Shown: positions 27,601-41,020 of the stretch, piece after piece | Layout of the letters: every line of letters begins with the position of its first letter | Numbering within the stretch: position 1 is the first letter of the stretch | Assembly: GCA_951804985.1 (NCBI GenBank) | Contig: OX638130.1 | Span: 34,226,702-34,290,701, forward strand | Length of the DNA: 64,000 bases | From: Dryomyza anilis | Taxonomy: Eukaryota; Arthropoda; Insecta; Diptera; Dryomyzidae | Reading direction: 5' to 3' | Position numbers and translations under genes: made by a program | Notes under the pieces: generated by a model | Seen by the model: the letters and a program-made list of their open reading frames with translations, nothing else | Databases searched by the model: none | What the model was told of the DNA's origin: nothing

Positions 27601-30533
27601 ATAGAAGATAATATATTGGGCTATATCCTGAAAACTAAGAAAACGCCTTTTACGAAATTTATTACGTTTTAGAGTCGAGGTATCGTACTCTCATTTGATA
27701 CTAGTCTCGATCAGAAATGTTCGTCAGATTTTGAGAAAATCGATCCAGTGCTGGCCGTATGTTACCACATATAGAGGATAACTTATTTGGCTATATCTTG
27801 CAAACTAAGAAAACGCCTTTTACGAAATTAATTACGTTTAAGAGTTGAGATATCGTACTCTCATTTGAGACTAGTGTCGATCAGAAATGTTAGACAAATT
27901 TTGAGAAAATCGATCCAGTGCTGGCCGTATGTTACCACATAGAGGATAAAATATTGGGCTATATCTTGCAAACTAAGAAAACGCCTTTTACGAAATATAA
28001 TACGTTTTAGAGTCGAGATATCGTACTCTCATTTGAGACTAGTCTCGATCAGAAATGTTCGACAGATTTTGAGAAAATCGATCCAGTGCTGGCTGTTTGT
28101 TACCACATAGAAGATAAAATATTGGGCTATATCTTGCAAGCTAAGACAACGCCTTTTACGAAATTTATTACGTTTAAGAGTCGAGACATCGTACTCTCAT
28201 TTGACACTAGTCTTGATCAGAAATGTTTGACAGATTTTGAGAAAATCGATCCAGTGCTGGCCGTATGTTACCAAATATAGAGGATAATATATTGGGCTAT
28301 ATCTTGAAAACTAAGAAAACTCCTTTTACGAAATTTATTACGTTTTAGAGTCGAGATATCGTACTCTTATTAGAGTTCTCTCGATAAGAAATGTTCGACA
28401 GATTTTGAGAAAATCGATCCAGTGCTGGCTGTTTGTTACCACATAGAGGATAAAATATTGGGCTATATCTTTCAAACTAAGAAAACGCATTATACAAAAT
28501 TTATTACGTTTAAGAGTCGAGATATCGTACCCTCATTTGAGACTAGTCTCGATCAGAAACGTTCTACAGATTTTGAGAAAATCGATCTAGTGCTGGCCGT
28601 ATGTTACCACATGTAGAAGATAATATATTGGGCTATATCTTGCAAACTAACAAAATGACTTTTATCGAAATTTATTACGTTAAGAGTCGAGATATCATAC
28701 TCTCATTTAAGACTAGTCTCGATCAGAAATGTCCGACAGATTTTGAGAAAATCGATCCAGTGCTGGCTGTTTGTTATCACATAGAGGATAAAATATTGGG
28801 CTATATCTTGCAAACTAAGAAAACGCCTTTTACGAAATTTATTACCTTTAAGAGTCGAGATATCGTACTCTCATTTGAGATTAGTCTTGATCAGAAATGT
28901 TAGACAGATTTTGAGAAAATCGATCCAGTGCTGGCTGTTTGTTACCACATATAGAGGATAATATATTGGGCTATACCTTGAAAACTAAGAAAACGCCATT
29001 TACGAAATATAATACGTTTTAGAGTCGAGATATCGTACTCTAATTTGAAACTAGTCTCGATCAGAAATGTTAGACAGATTTTAAGAAAATTGATCCATTG
29101 CTGGCCGTATGTTACCACATATAGAAGATAATATATTGGGCTATATCTTTCAAACTAAGAAAATGGCTTTTACGAAATTTATTACGTTAAGAGTCGAGAT
29201 ATCATACTCTCATTTAAGACTAGTCTCGATCAGAAATGTTCGACAGATTTTGAGAAAATCGATCCAGTGCTGGCTGTTTGTTACCACATAGAGGATAAAA
29301 TATTGGGCTATATCTTGCAAACTAAGAAAACGCTATTTACGAAATATAATACGTTTTAGAGTCGAGATTTCGTACTCTAATTTTAGACTAGTCTCGATCA
29401 GAAATGTTAGACAGATTTTGAGAAAATCGATCTATTGCTGGCTGTTTGTTACCACTTAGAGGATAAAATATTGGGCTATATCTTGCAAACTAAGAAAACG
29501 CCTTTTACGAAATTTATTACGTTTTAGAGTTGAGATATCGTACTCTCATTTGAGACTAGTCTCGATCAGAAATGTTCGACAGAGTTTGAGAAAATCGATC
29601 CAGTGCTGGCTGTGTGTTACCACATATAGAGGATAATATATTGGGCTATACCTTGAAAACTAAGAAAACGCCATTTACGAAATATAATACGTTTTAGAGT
29701 CGAGATATCGTACTCTAATTTGAGACTAGTCTCGATCAGAAATGTTCGACAGATTTTGAGAAAATCGATCCAGTGCTGGCCGTATGTTACCAAATATAGA
29801 AGATAATATATTGGGCTATATCCTGAAAACTAGGAAACGCCTTTTACTAAATTTATTACGTTTTAGAGTCGAGGTATCGTACTCTCATTTGATACTAGTC
29901 TCGATCAGAAATGTTGGACAGATTTTGAGAAAATATATCCAGTGCTGGCCGTATGTTACCACATATAGAGGATAACTTATTTGGCTATATCTTGCAAACT
30001 AAGAAAACGCCTTATACGAAATTTATTACGTTTAAGAGTTGAGATATCGTACTCTCATTTGAGACTAGTCTCGATCAGAAATGTTCGACAGATTTTGAGA
30101 AAATCGATCCAGTGCTGGCCGTATGTTACCACATAGAGGATAAAATATTGGGATGTATCTTGCAAACTAAGAAAACGCCTTTTACGAAATTTATTACGTT
30201 TAAGAGTTGAGATATCGTACTCTCATTTGAGACTAGTCTCGATCAGAAATGTTCGACAGATTTTGAGAAAATCGATCCAGTGCTGGCCGTATGTTACCAC
30301 ATGGAGGATAAAATATAGGGCTATATCTTGCAAACTAAGAAAACGCCTTTTACGAAATTTATTACGTTTAAGAGTCGAGATATCGTACTCTCATTTCAGA
30401 CTAGTCTCGATCAGAAATGTTTGACAGATATTGAGAAAATCGATCAAGTGTTGGCTGTTTGTTACCACATAGAAGATAAAATATTGGGCTATATCTTGCA
30501 AACTAAGACAACGCCTTTTACGAAATTTTTTAC
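24641..30533. repeat. Shuffled segment with T-tract monomers and 342-bp dimer amplification
   Basis: Subtypes alternate without a long period. TTATTTTTTTGC monomers near 26,289 and 26,631 lie 342 bp apart, marking a two-monomer tandem duplication, and 25,750 versus 26,428 gives 678 bp. The 25,750-26,110 segment matches 28,422 onward at offset 2,672. Small losses are visible: 18 bp near 24,750 (ATCCA joined to CATATAG) and 9 bp near 26,936 (TATCC joined to GTATG). GGCTATACCTTGAAAAC monomers with GCCATTTACGAAATATAA are frequent at 27.1-29.7 kb. Confidence 0.75.
24646..24954 (-). other. Antisense open stretch, shadow of satellite sequence
   Basis: The reverse strand is open for 102 codons across a truncated monomer and its neighbours. 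Similar, shorter reverse openings occur at 33,007-33,216, 53,154-53,381, 58,444-58,671 and 61,911-62,138; the last three are copies of one another inside HOR C. They follow from the monomer sequence and show no independent coding feature. Confidence 0.7.
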
Positions 30534-33500
30534 GTTTAAGAGTCGAGACATCGTACTCTCATTTGACACTAGTCTCGCTCAGAAATGTTCGACAAAGTTT
30601 GAGAAAATCGATCCAGTGCTGGCCGTATGTTACCACATATAGAAGATAATATATTGGGCTATACCTTGAAAACTAAGAAAACGCCTTTTACGAAATTAAT
30701 TACGTTTTAGAGTCGAGATATCGTACTCTCATTTGACACTAGTCTCGCTCAGAAATGTTCGAAAAATTTTGAGAAAATCGATCCAGTGCTGGCCGTATGT
30801 TACCACATATAGAGGATAATATATTGGGCTATATCTTGAAAACTAAGAAAACGCCTTTTACGAAATTTATTACGTTTTAGAGTCGAGATATCGTGCTCTC
30901 ATTTGACACTAGTCTCGCTCAGAAATGTTGGACAAATTTTGAGAAAATCGATCCAGTGCTGGCCGTATGTTACCGCATATAGAAGATAATATATTTTTTT
31001 GCTATATTTTGAAAACTAAAAAAATGCCTTTTACGAAATTTATAACGTTTTTGAGTCGAAATATCGTACTCTCAATTGAGACTAGTCTTGATCAGAAATG
31101 TTTGACAGATTTTGAGAAAATCGATCCAGTGCTGGCCGTATGTTACCAAATATAGAAGATAATATATTGGGCTATATACTGAAAACTAAGAAAACGCCTT
31201 TTACTAAATTTATTACGTTTTAGAGTCGAGGTATCGTACTCTCATTTGATACTAGTCTCGATCAGAAATGTTCGACAGATTTTGAGAAAATATATCCAGT
31301 GCTGGCCGTATGTTACCACATATAGAGGATACCTTATTTGGCTATATCTTGCAAACTAAGAAAACGCCTTTTACGAAATTTATTACGTTTAAGAGTTGAG
31401 ATATCGTACTCTCATTTGAGACTAGTCTCGATCAGAAATGTTCGACAGATTTTGAGAAAATCGATCCAGTGCTGGCCGTATGTTACCACATAGAGGATAA
31501 AATATTGGGATATATCTTGCAAACTAAGAAAACGCTTTTTACGAAACTTATTACGTTTAAGAGTTGAGATATCGTACTCTCATTTGAGACTAGTCTCGAT
31601 CAGAAATGTTGGACAGATTTTGAGAAAATCGATCCAGTGCTGGCCGTATGTTACCACATAGAGGATAAAATATTGGGCTATATCTTGCAAACTAAGAAAA
31701 CGCCTTTTACGAAATTTATTACGTTTAAGATTCGAGATATCGTACTCTCATTTCAGACTAGTCTCGATCAGAAATGTTTGACAGATTTTGAGAAAATCGA
31801 TCAAGTGCTGGCTGTTTGTTACCACATAGAAGATAAAATATTGGGCTATATCTTGCAAACTCAGACAACGCCTTTTACGAAATTTATTACGTTTAAGAGT
31901 CGAGACATCGTACTCTCATTTGACATTAGTCTCGCTCAGAAATGTTCGACAAAGTTTGAGAAAATCGATCCAGTGCTGGCCGTATGTTACCACATATAGA
32001 AGATAATATATTGGGCTATACCTTGAAAACTAAGAAAACGCCTTTTACGAAATTTATTACGTTTTAGAGTCGAGATATCGTAATCTCATTTGACACTAGT
32101 CTCGCTCAGAAATATTCGACAAATTTTGAGAAAATCGATCCAGTGCTGGCCGTATGTTACCACATATAGAGGATAATATATTGGGCTATATCTTGAAAAC
32201 TAAGAAAACGCCTTTTACGAAATATAATACGTTTTAGAGTCGAGATATCGTACTCTCATTTGAGACTAGTGTTGATCAGAAATGTTAGACAGATTTTGAG
32301 AAAATCGATCCAGTGCTGGCCGTATGTTAGCACATATAGAGGATAATATATTGGGCTATATCTTGAAAACTAAGAAAACGCCTTTTACGAAATTTATTAC
32401 GTTTTAGAGTCGAGATATCGTACTCTCATTTGACACTAGTCTCGCTCAGAAATGTTCGACAAATTTTGAGAAAATCGATCCAGTGCTGGCCGTATGTTAC
32501 CACTTATAGAAAATAATATATTGGGCTATATCTTGAAAACTAAGAAAACGCCTTTTACGAAATATAATACGTTTTAGAGTCGAGATATCGTACTCTCATT
32601 TGAGACTAGTCTTGATCAGAAATGTTAGACAGATTTTGAGAAAATCGATCCAGTGCTGGCCGTATGTTACCGCATATAGAAGATAATATATTGGGCTATA
32701 TCTTGAAAACTTAGAAAATGCCTTTTACGAAATTTATTACGTTTTAGAGTCGAGATATCGTACTCTCAATTGAGACTAGTCTTGATCAGAAATGTTTGAC
32801 AGATTTTGAAAAAATCGATCCAGTGCTGGCCGTATGTTACCAAATATAGAGGATAATATATTGGGCTATATCTTGAAAACTAAGAAAACGCCTTTTACGA
32901 AATTTATTACGTTTTAGAGTTGAGATATCGTACTCTCACTTGAGACTAGTCTCGATCGGAAATGTTTGACAGATTTTGAGAAAATCGATCCAGTGCTCAC
33001 CGTATGTTACCACATATAGAGGATAATATATTGGGCTATATCTTGCAAACTAAGAAAATGCCTTTTACAAAATTTATTACGTTTTAGAGTCGAGATATCA
33101 TACTCCCATTTAAGACTAGTCTCGATCAGAAATGTTCGACAGATTTTGAGAAAATCGATCCAGTGCTGGCTGTTTGTTACCACATAGAGGATAAAATATT
33201 GGGCTATATCTTGCAAACTAAGAAAACGCCTTTTACGAAATTTATTACGTTTAAGAGTCGAGATATCGTACTCTCATTTGAGATTAGTCTTGATCAGAAA
33301 TGTTAGACAGATTTTGAGAAAATCGATCCAGTGCTGGCCGTATGTTACCACATATAGAGGATACCATATTTGGCTATATCTTGCAAACTAAGACAACGCC
33401 TTTTACGAAATTTATTACGTTTAAGAGTCGAGACATCGTACTCTCATTTGAGACTAGTCTTGATCAGAAATGTTTGACAGATTTTGAGAAAATCGATCCA

Positions 33501-34384
33501 GTGCTGGCCGTATGTTACCACATATAGAGGATAATATATTGGGCTATATCTTGCAAACTAAGAAAACACCTTTTACGAAATTTATTACGTTTTAGAGTTG
33601 AGATATCGTACTCTCATTTGAGGCTAGTCACGATCAGAAATGTTCGACAGATTTTGAGAAAATCGATACAGTGCTGGCCGTATGTTACCACATATAGAAG
33701 ATAATATATTGGGCTATATCTTGAAAACTAAGAAAACGCCTTTTACGAAATTTATTACGTTTTAGAGTTGAGATATCGTACTCTCACTTGAGAGTCGAGA
33801 TATCGTACTCTCAATTGAGACTAGTCTTGATCAGAAATGTTTGACAGATTTTGAGAAAATCGATCCAGTGCTGGCCGTATGTTACCAAATATAGAGGATA
33901 ATATATTGGGCTATATCTTGAAAACTAAGAAAACGCCTTTTACGAAAATTATTACGTTTTAGAGTTGAGATATCGTACTCTCACTTGAGACTAGTCTCGA
34001 TCGGAAATGTTTGACAGATTTTGAGAAAATCGATCCAGTGCTCACCGTATGTTACCACATATAGAGGATAATATATTGGGCTATATCTTGCAAACTAAGA
34101 AAATGCCTTTTACAAAATTTATTACGTTTTAGAGTCGAGATATCATACTCTCATTTAAGACTAGTCTCGATCAGAAATGTTCGACAGATTTTGAGAAAAT
34201 CGATCCAGTGCTGTCTGTTTGTTACCACATAGAGGATAAAATATTGGGCTATATCTTGCAAACTAAGAAAACGCCTTTTACGAAATTTATTACGTTTAAG
34301 AGTCGAGATATCGTACTCTCATTTGAGATTAGTCTTGATCAGAAATGTTAGACAGATTTTGAGAAAATCGATCCAGTGCTGGCC
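30534..34384. repeat. HOR family B, copy 1 (3,851-bp period)
   Basis: GTTTAAGAGTCGAGACATCG at 30,534 recurs at 34,385, giving an offset of 3,851 bp. The unit includes GACACTAGTCTCGCTCAG monomers, T-tract monomers, an open-frame dimer at 31,637-31,999, a CTCACCGTATG monomer at 32,996 and an internal 27-28 bp duplication near 33,766-33,821 (AGTCGAGATATCGTACTC twice within one monomer). Confidence 0.85.
31637..31999 (+). repeat. Open-frame Q-E dimer in HOR B copy 1
   Basis: The first monomer has AAGATTCGAG and CAGACTAG; the second has CTCAGACAAC, GACATTAGTCTCGCTCAG and CAAAGTTTGAG. The equivalent dimer in copy 2 is 35,318-35,680 and differs by one residue in translation (I to T). Confidence 0.75.
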
Positions 34385-34392
34385 GTTTAAGA
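34380..34392. other. Recombination junction between HOR B copies
   Basis: GCTGGCC is joined straight to GTTTAAGAGTC, so a monomer breaks at about position 10 and resumes at about position 89. The bases CGT occur at both parental sites, giving short microhomology at the crossover. This is the left edge of copy 2. Confidence 0.8.
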
Positions 34393-37300
34393 GTCGAGAC
34401 ATCGTACTCTCATTTGACACTAGTCTCGCTCAGAAATGTTCGACAAAGTTTGAGAAAATCGATCCAGTGCTGGCCGTATGTTACCACATATAGAAGATAA
34501 TATATTGGGCTATACCTTGAAAACTAAGAAAACGCCTTTTACGAAATTAGTTACGTTTTAGAGTCGAGATATCGTACTCTCATTTGACACTAGTCTCGCT
34601 CAGAAATGTTCGAAAAATTTTGAGAAAATCGATCCAGTGCTGGCCGTATGTTACCACATATAGAGGATAATATATTGGGCTATATCTTGAAAACTAAGAA
34701 AACGCCTTTTACGAAATTTATTACGTTTTAGAGTCGACATATCGTGCTCTCATTTGACACTAGTCTCGCTCAGAAATGTTGGACAAATTTTGAGAAAATC
34801 GATCCAGTGCTGGCCGTATGTTACCGCATATAGAAGATAATATATTTTTTTGCTATATCTTGAAAACTAAGAAAATGCCTTTTACGAAATTTATTACGTT
34901 TTAGAGTCGAGGTATCGTACTCTCATTTGATACTAGTCTCGATCAGAAATGTTCTACAGATTTTGAGAAAATATATCCAGTGCTGGCCGTATGTTACCAC
35001 ATATAGAGGATACCTTATTTGGCTATATCTTGCAAACTAAGAAAACGCCTTTTACGAAATTTATTACGTTTAAGAGTTGAGATATCGTACTCTCATTTGA
35101 GACTAGTCTCGATCAGAAATGTTCGACAGATTTTGAGAAAATCGATCCAGTGCTGGCCGTATGTTACCACATAGAGGATAAAATATTGGGATATATCTTG
35201 CAAACTAAGAAAACGCTTTTTACGAAACTTATTACGTTTAAGAGTTGAGATATCGTACTCTCATTTGAGACTAGTCTCGATCAGAAATGTTGGACAGATT
35301 TTGAGAAAATCGATCCAGTGCTGGCCGTATGTTACCACATAGAGGATAAAATATTGGGCTATATCTTGCAAACTAAGAAAACGCCTTTTACGAAATTTAT
35401 TACGTTTAAGATTCGAGATATCGTACTCTCATTTCAGACTAGTCTCGATCAGAAATGTTTGACAGATTTTGAGAAAATCGATCAAGTGCTGGCTGTTTGT
35501 TACCACATAGAAGATAAAATATTGGGCTATATCTTGCAAACTCAGACAACGCCTTTTACGAAATTTATTACGTTTAAGAGTCGAGACATCGTACTCTCAT
35601 TTGACACTAGTCTCGCTCAGAAATGTTCGACAAAGTTTGAGAAAATCGATCCAGTGCTGGCCGTATGTTACCACATATAGAAGATAATATATTGGGCTAT
35701 ACCTTGAAAACTAAGAAAACGCCTTTTACGAAATTTATTACGTTTTAGAGTCGAGATATCGTACTCTCATTTGACACTAGTCTCGCTCAGAAATGTTCGA
35801 CAAATTTTGAGAAAATCGATCCAGTGCTGGCCGTATGTTACCACATATAGAGGATAATATATTGGGCTATATCTTGAAAACTAAGAAAACGCCTTTTACG
35901 AAATATAATACGTTTTAGAGTCGAGATATCGTACTCTCATTTGAGACTAGTGTTGATCAGAAATGTTAGACAGATTTTGAGAAAATCGATCCAGTGCTGG
36001 CCGTATGTTACCACATATAGAGGATAATATATTGGGCTATATCTTGAAAACTAAGAAAACGCCTTCTACGAAATTTATTACGTTTTAGAGTCGAGATATC
36101 GTACTCTCATTTGACACTAGTCTCGCTCAGAAATGTTCGACAAATTTTGAGAAAATCGATCCAGTGCTGGCCGTATGTTACCACTTATAGAAAATAATAT
36201 ATTGGGCTATATCTTGAAAACTAAGAAAACGCCTTTTACGAAATATAATACGTTTTAGAGTCGAGATATCGTACTCTCATTTGAGACTAGTCTTGATCAG
36301 AAATGTTAGACAGATTTTGAGAAAATCGATCCAGTGCTGGCCGTATGTTACCGCATATAGAAGATAATATATTTTTTTGCTATATCTTGAAAACTTAGAA
36401 AATGCCTTTTACGAAATTTATTACGTTTTAGAGTCGAGATATCGTACTCTCAATTGAGACTAGTCTTGATCAGAAATGTTTGACAGATTTTGAAAAAATC
36501 GATCCAGTGCTGGCCGTATGTTACCAAATATAGAGGATAATATATTGGGTTATATCTTGAAAACTAAGAAAACGCCTTTTACGAAATTTATTACGTTTTA
36601 GAGTTGAGATATCGTACTCTCACTTGAGACTAGTCTCGATCGGAAATGTTTGACAGATTTTGAGAAAATCGATCCAGTGCTCACCGTATGTTACCACATA
36701 TAGAGGATAATATATTGGGCTATATCTTGCAAACTAAGAAAAAGCCTTTTACAAAATTTATTACGTTTTAGAGTCGAGATATCATACTCTCATTTAAGAC
36801 TAGTCTCGATCAGAAATGTTCGACAGATTTTGAGAAAATCGATCCAGTGCTGGCTGTTTGTTACCACATAGAGGATAAAATATTGGGCTATATCTTGCAA
36901 ACTAAGAAAACGCCTTTTACGAAATTTATTACGTTTAAGAGTCGAGATATCGTACTCTCATTTGAGATTAGTCTTGATCAGAAATGTTAGACAGATTTTG
37001 AGAAAATCGATCCAGTGCTGGCCGTATGTTACCGCATATAGAAGATAATATATTTTTTTGCTATATCTTGAAAACTAAGAAAACGCCTTTTTCGAAATTT
37101 ATTACGTTTTAGAGTCGAGATATCGTACTCTCTATTGAGACTAGTCTTGATCAGAAATGTTAGACAGATTTTGAGAAAATCGATCCAGTGCTGGCCGTAT
37201 GTTACCAAATATAGAAGATAATATATTGGGCTATATCCTGAAAACTAAGAAAACGCCTTTTATGAAATTTATTACGTTTTAGAGTCGAGGTATCGTACTC

Positions 37301-38165
37301 TCATTTGATACTAGTCTCGATCAGAAATGTTCGTCAGATTTTGAGAAAATATATCCAGTGCTGGCCGTATGTTACCACATATAGAGGATACCTTATTTGG
37401 CTATATCTTGCAAACTAAGACAACGCCTTTTACGAAATTTATTACGTTTAAGAGTCGAGACATCGTACTCTCATTTGAGACTAGTCTTGATCAGAAATGT
37501 TTGACAGATTTTGAGAAAATCGATCCAGTGCTGGCCGTATGTTACCACATATAGAGGATAATATATTGGGCTATATCTTGCAAACTAAGAAAACAACTTT
37601 TACGAAATTTATTACGTTTTAGAGTTGAGATATCGTACTCTCATTTGAGGCTAGTCACGATCAGAAATGTTCAACAGATTTTGAGAAAATCGATACAGTG
37701 CTGGCCGTATGTTACCACATATAGAAGATAATATATTGGGCTATATCTTGAAAACTAAGAAAACGCCTTTTACGAAATTTATTACGTTTTAGAGTTGAGA
37801 TATCGTACTCTCACTTGAGAGTCGAGATATCGTACTCTCAATTGAGACTAGTCTTGATCAGAAATGTTTGACAGATTTTGAGAAAATCGATCCAGTGCTG
37901 GCCGTATGTTACCAAATATAGAGGATAATATATTGGGCTATATCTTGAAAACTAAGAAAACGCCTTTTACGAAATTTATTACGTTTTAGAGTTGAGATAT
38001 CGTACTCTCACTTGAGACTAGTCTCGATCGGAAATGTTTGACAGATTTTGAGAAAATCGATCCAGTGCTCACCGTATGTTACCACATATAGAGGATAATA
38101 TATTGGGCTATATCTTGCAAACTAAGAAAATGCCTTTTACAAAATTTATTACGTTTTAGAGTCGA
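34385..38165. repeat. HOR family B, copy 2
   Basis: It follows copy 1 directly. One 170-bp monomer (31,021-31,190 in copy 1) is missing after about 34,888, reducing the offset to 3,681 bp (31,637 pairs with 35,318). About 343 bp, two monomers with a T-tract at 37,040, is inserted at 37,030-37,370, raising the offset to 4,027 (33,342 pairs with 37,369). Similarity to copy 1 ends near 38,165. Confidence 0.85.
35318..35680 (+). repeat. Open-frame Q-E dimer in HOR B copy 2
   Basis: Pairs with 31,637-31,999 at 3,681 bp. The second monomer retains GACACTAG where copy 1 has GACATTAG, so copy 2 keeps the commoner state at that site. Confidence 0.75.
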
Positions 38166-40090
38166 GGTATCGTACTCTCATTTGATACTAGTCTCGATCA
38201 GAAATGTTCGTCAGATTTTGAGAAAATATATCCAGTGCTGGCCGTATGTTACCACATATAGAGGATACCTTATTTGGCTATATCTTGCAAACTAAGACAA
38301 CGCCTTTTACGAAATTTATAACGTTTAAGAGTCGAGACATCGTACTCTCATTTGAGAATAGTCTTGATCAGAAATGTTTGACAGATTTTGAGAAAATCGA
38401 TCCAGATTTTGAGAAAATCGATCCAGTGCTGGCCGTATGTTACCGCATATAGAAGATAATATATTTTTTTGCTATATCTTGAAAACTAAGAAAACGCCTT
38501 TTTCGAAATTTATTACGTTTTAGAGTCGAGATATCGTACTCTCAATTGAGACTAGTCTTGATCAGAAATGTTAGACAGATTTTGAGAAAATCGATCCAGT
38601 GCTGGCCGTATGTTACCAAATATAGAAGATAATATATTGGGCTATATCCTGAAAACTAAGAAAACGCCTTTTACGAAATTTATTACGTTTTAGAGTCGAG
38701 GTATCGTACTCTCATTTGATACTAGTCTCGATCAGAAATGTTCGTCAGATTTTGAGAAAATATATCCAGTGCTGGCCGTATGTTACCACATATAGAGGAT
38801 ACCTTATTTGGCTATATCTTGCAAACTAAGACAACGCCTTTTACGAAATTTATTACGTTTTAGAGTCGAGATATCGTACTCTCATTAGAGTTCTCTCGAT
38901 AAGAAATGTTCGACAGATTTTGAGAAAATCGATCCAGTGCTGGCCGTATGTTACCACATATAGAGTATAATATATTGGGCTATATCTTGCAAACTAAGAA
39001 AACGCCTTTTACAAAATTTATTACGTTTTAGAGTCGAGATATCGTACTCTCACTTGAGACTAGTCTCGATCGGAAATGTTTGACAGATTTTGAGAAAATC
39101 GATCCAGTGCTCACCGTATGTTACCACATATAGAGGATAATATATTGGGCTATATCTTGCACACTAAGACAACGCCTGTTACAAAATTTATTACGTTTTA
39201 GAGTCGAGATATCGGTCTCTCACTTGAGACTAGTCTCGATCAGAAATGTTCGACAGATTTTGAGAAAATCGATCCAGTGCTGGCTGTTTGTTACCACATA
39301 GAGGATAAAATATTGGGCTATATCTTGCAAACTAAGAAAACGCCTTTTACGAAATTTATTACGTTTAAGATTCGAGATATCGTAGTCTCATTTAAGATTA
39401 GTCTTGATCAGAAATGTTAGACAGATTTTGAGAAAATCGATCCAGTGCTGGCCGTATGTTACCGCATATAGAAGATAATATATTTTTTTGCTATATCTTG
39501 AAAACTAAGAAAACGCCTTTTTCGAAATTTATTACGTTTTAGAGTCGAGATATCGTACTCTCAATTGAGACTAGTCTGGATCAGAAATGTTAGACAGATT
39601 TTGAGAAAATCGATCCAGTGCTGGCCGTATGTTACCAAATATAGAAGATAATATATTGGGCTATATCCTGAAAACTAAGAAAACGCCTTTTACGAAATTT
39701 ATTACGTTTTAGAGTCGAGGTATCGTACTCTCATTTGATACTAGTCTCGATCCGAAATGTTCGTCAGATTTTGAGAAAATCGATCCAGTGCTGGCCGTAT
39801 GTTACCGCATATAGAAGATAATATATTTTTTTACTATATCTTGAAAACTAAGAAAACGCCTTTTTCGAAATTTATTACGTTTTAGAGTCGAGATATCGTA
39901 CTCTCAATTGAGACTAGTCTGGATCAGAAATGTTAGACAGATTTTGAGAAAATCGATCCAGTGCTGGCCGTATGTTACCAAATATAGAAGATAATATATT
40001 GGGCTATATCCTGAAAACTAAGAAAACGCCTTTTACGAAATTTATTACGTTTTAGAGTCGAGATATCGTATGAGAGATATCTTATGAGAA
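38166..40090. repeat. Shuffled fragments of HOR B with T-tract monomers
   Basis: 38,149-38,400 repeats 37,272-37,520 at offset 877. GTTACCGCATATAG plus T-tract monomers occur at 38,432, 39,451 and 39,794; the last pair is 343 bp apart. At 38,386-38,428 the 21-bp monomer tail (GATTTTGAGAAAATCGATCC plus one base) is tandemly duplicated in phase. CTCACCGTATG appears again near 39,110. Confidence 0.75.
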
Positions 40091-41020
40091 AATCGATCCA
40101 GTGCTGGCTGTTTGTTACCACATATAGAGGATAATATATTAGGCTATACATTGAAAACTAAGAAAACGCCATTTACGAAATATAATACGTTTTAGAGTCG
40201 AGATATCGTACTCTTATTTGAGACTAGTCTCGATCAGAAATGTTCGACAGATTTTGAGAAAATCGATCCAGTGCTGGCCGTATGTTACCACATAGAGGAT
40301 AAAATATTGGGCTATATCTTGCAAACTAAGAAAACGCCTTTTACGAAATTTATTACGTTTAAGAGTCGAGATATCGTACTCTCATTTCAGACTAGTCTCG
40401 ATCAGAAATGTTCGACAGATTTTGAGAAAATCGATCAAGTGCTGGCTGTTTGTTACCACATAGAAGATAAAATATTGGGCTATATCTTGCAAACTAAGAC
40501 AACGCCTTTTACGAAATTTATTACGTTTAAGAGTCGAAACATCGTACTCTCATTTGAGACTAGTCTTGATCAGAAATGTTTGACAGATTTTGAGAAAATC
40601 GATCCAGTGCTGGCCGTATGTTACCACATATAGAGGATAATATATTGGGCTATATCTTGCAAACTAAGAAAACACCTTTTACGAAATTTATTACGTTTTA
40701 GAGTTGAGATATCGTACTCTCATTTGAGGCTAGTCACGATCAGAAATGTTCGACAGATTTTGAGAAAATCGATACAGTGCTGGCCGTATGTTACCACATA
40801 TAGAAGATAATATATTGGGCTATACCTTGAAAACTAAGGAAATGCCTTTTACGAAATATAATACGTTTTAGAGTCGAGATATCGTACTCTCATTTGAGAC
40901 TAGTCTCGATCAGAAATGTTCTACAGATTTTGAGAAAATCGATCCAGTGCTGGCCGTATGTTACCACATATAGAGGATAATATATTGGGCTATATCTTGC
41001 AAACTAAGAAAACGCCTTTT
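40091..41020. repeat. Transition segment with open-frame dimer
   Basis: A 140-bp-type junction (TATGAGAGATATC at about 40,068) is followed by a GGCTATACATTG monomer and the open-frame dimer at 40,271-40,633, whose second monomer (ACTAAGACAACG) resembles the dimer at 5,733. AAAACACC near 40,667 matches 33,561 (offset 7,106), so parts of HOR B continue here. Confidence 0.7.

Noticed and set aside
34380..34392. Assembly artefact at the HOR B junction
   Set aside because: It cannot be excluded, but the junction lies in well-formed repeat on both sides with short shared bases, as expected for a biological breakpoint. Kept as a finding pending read support.
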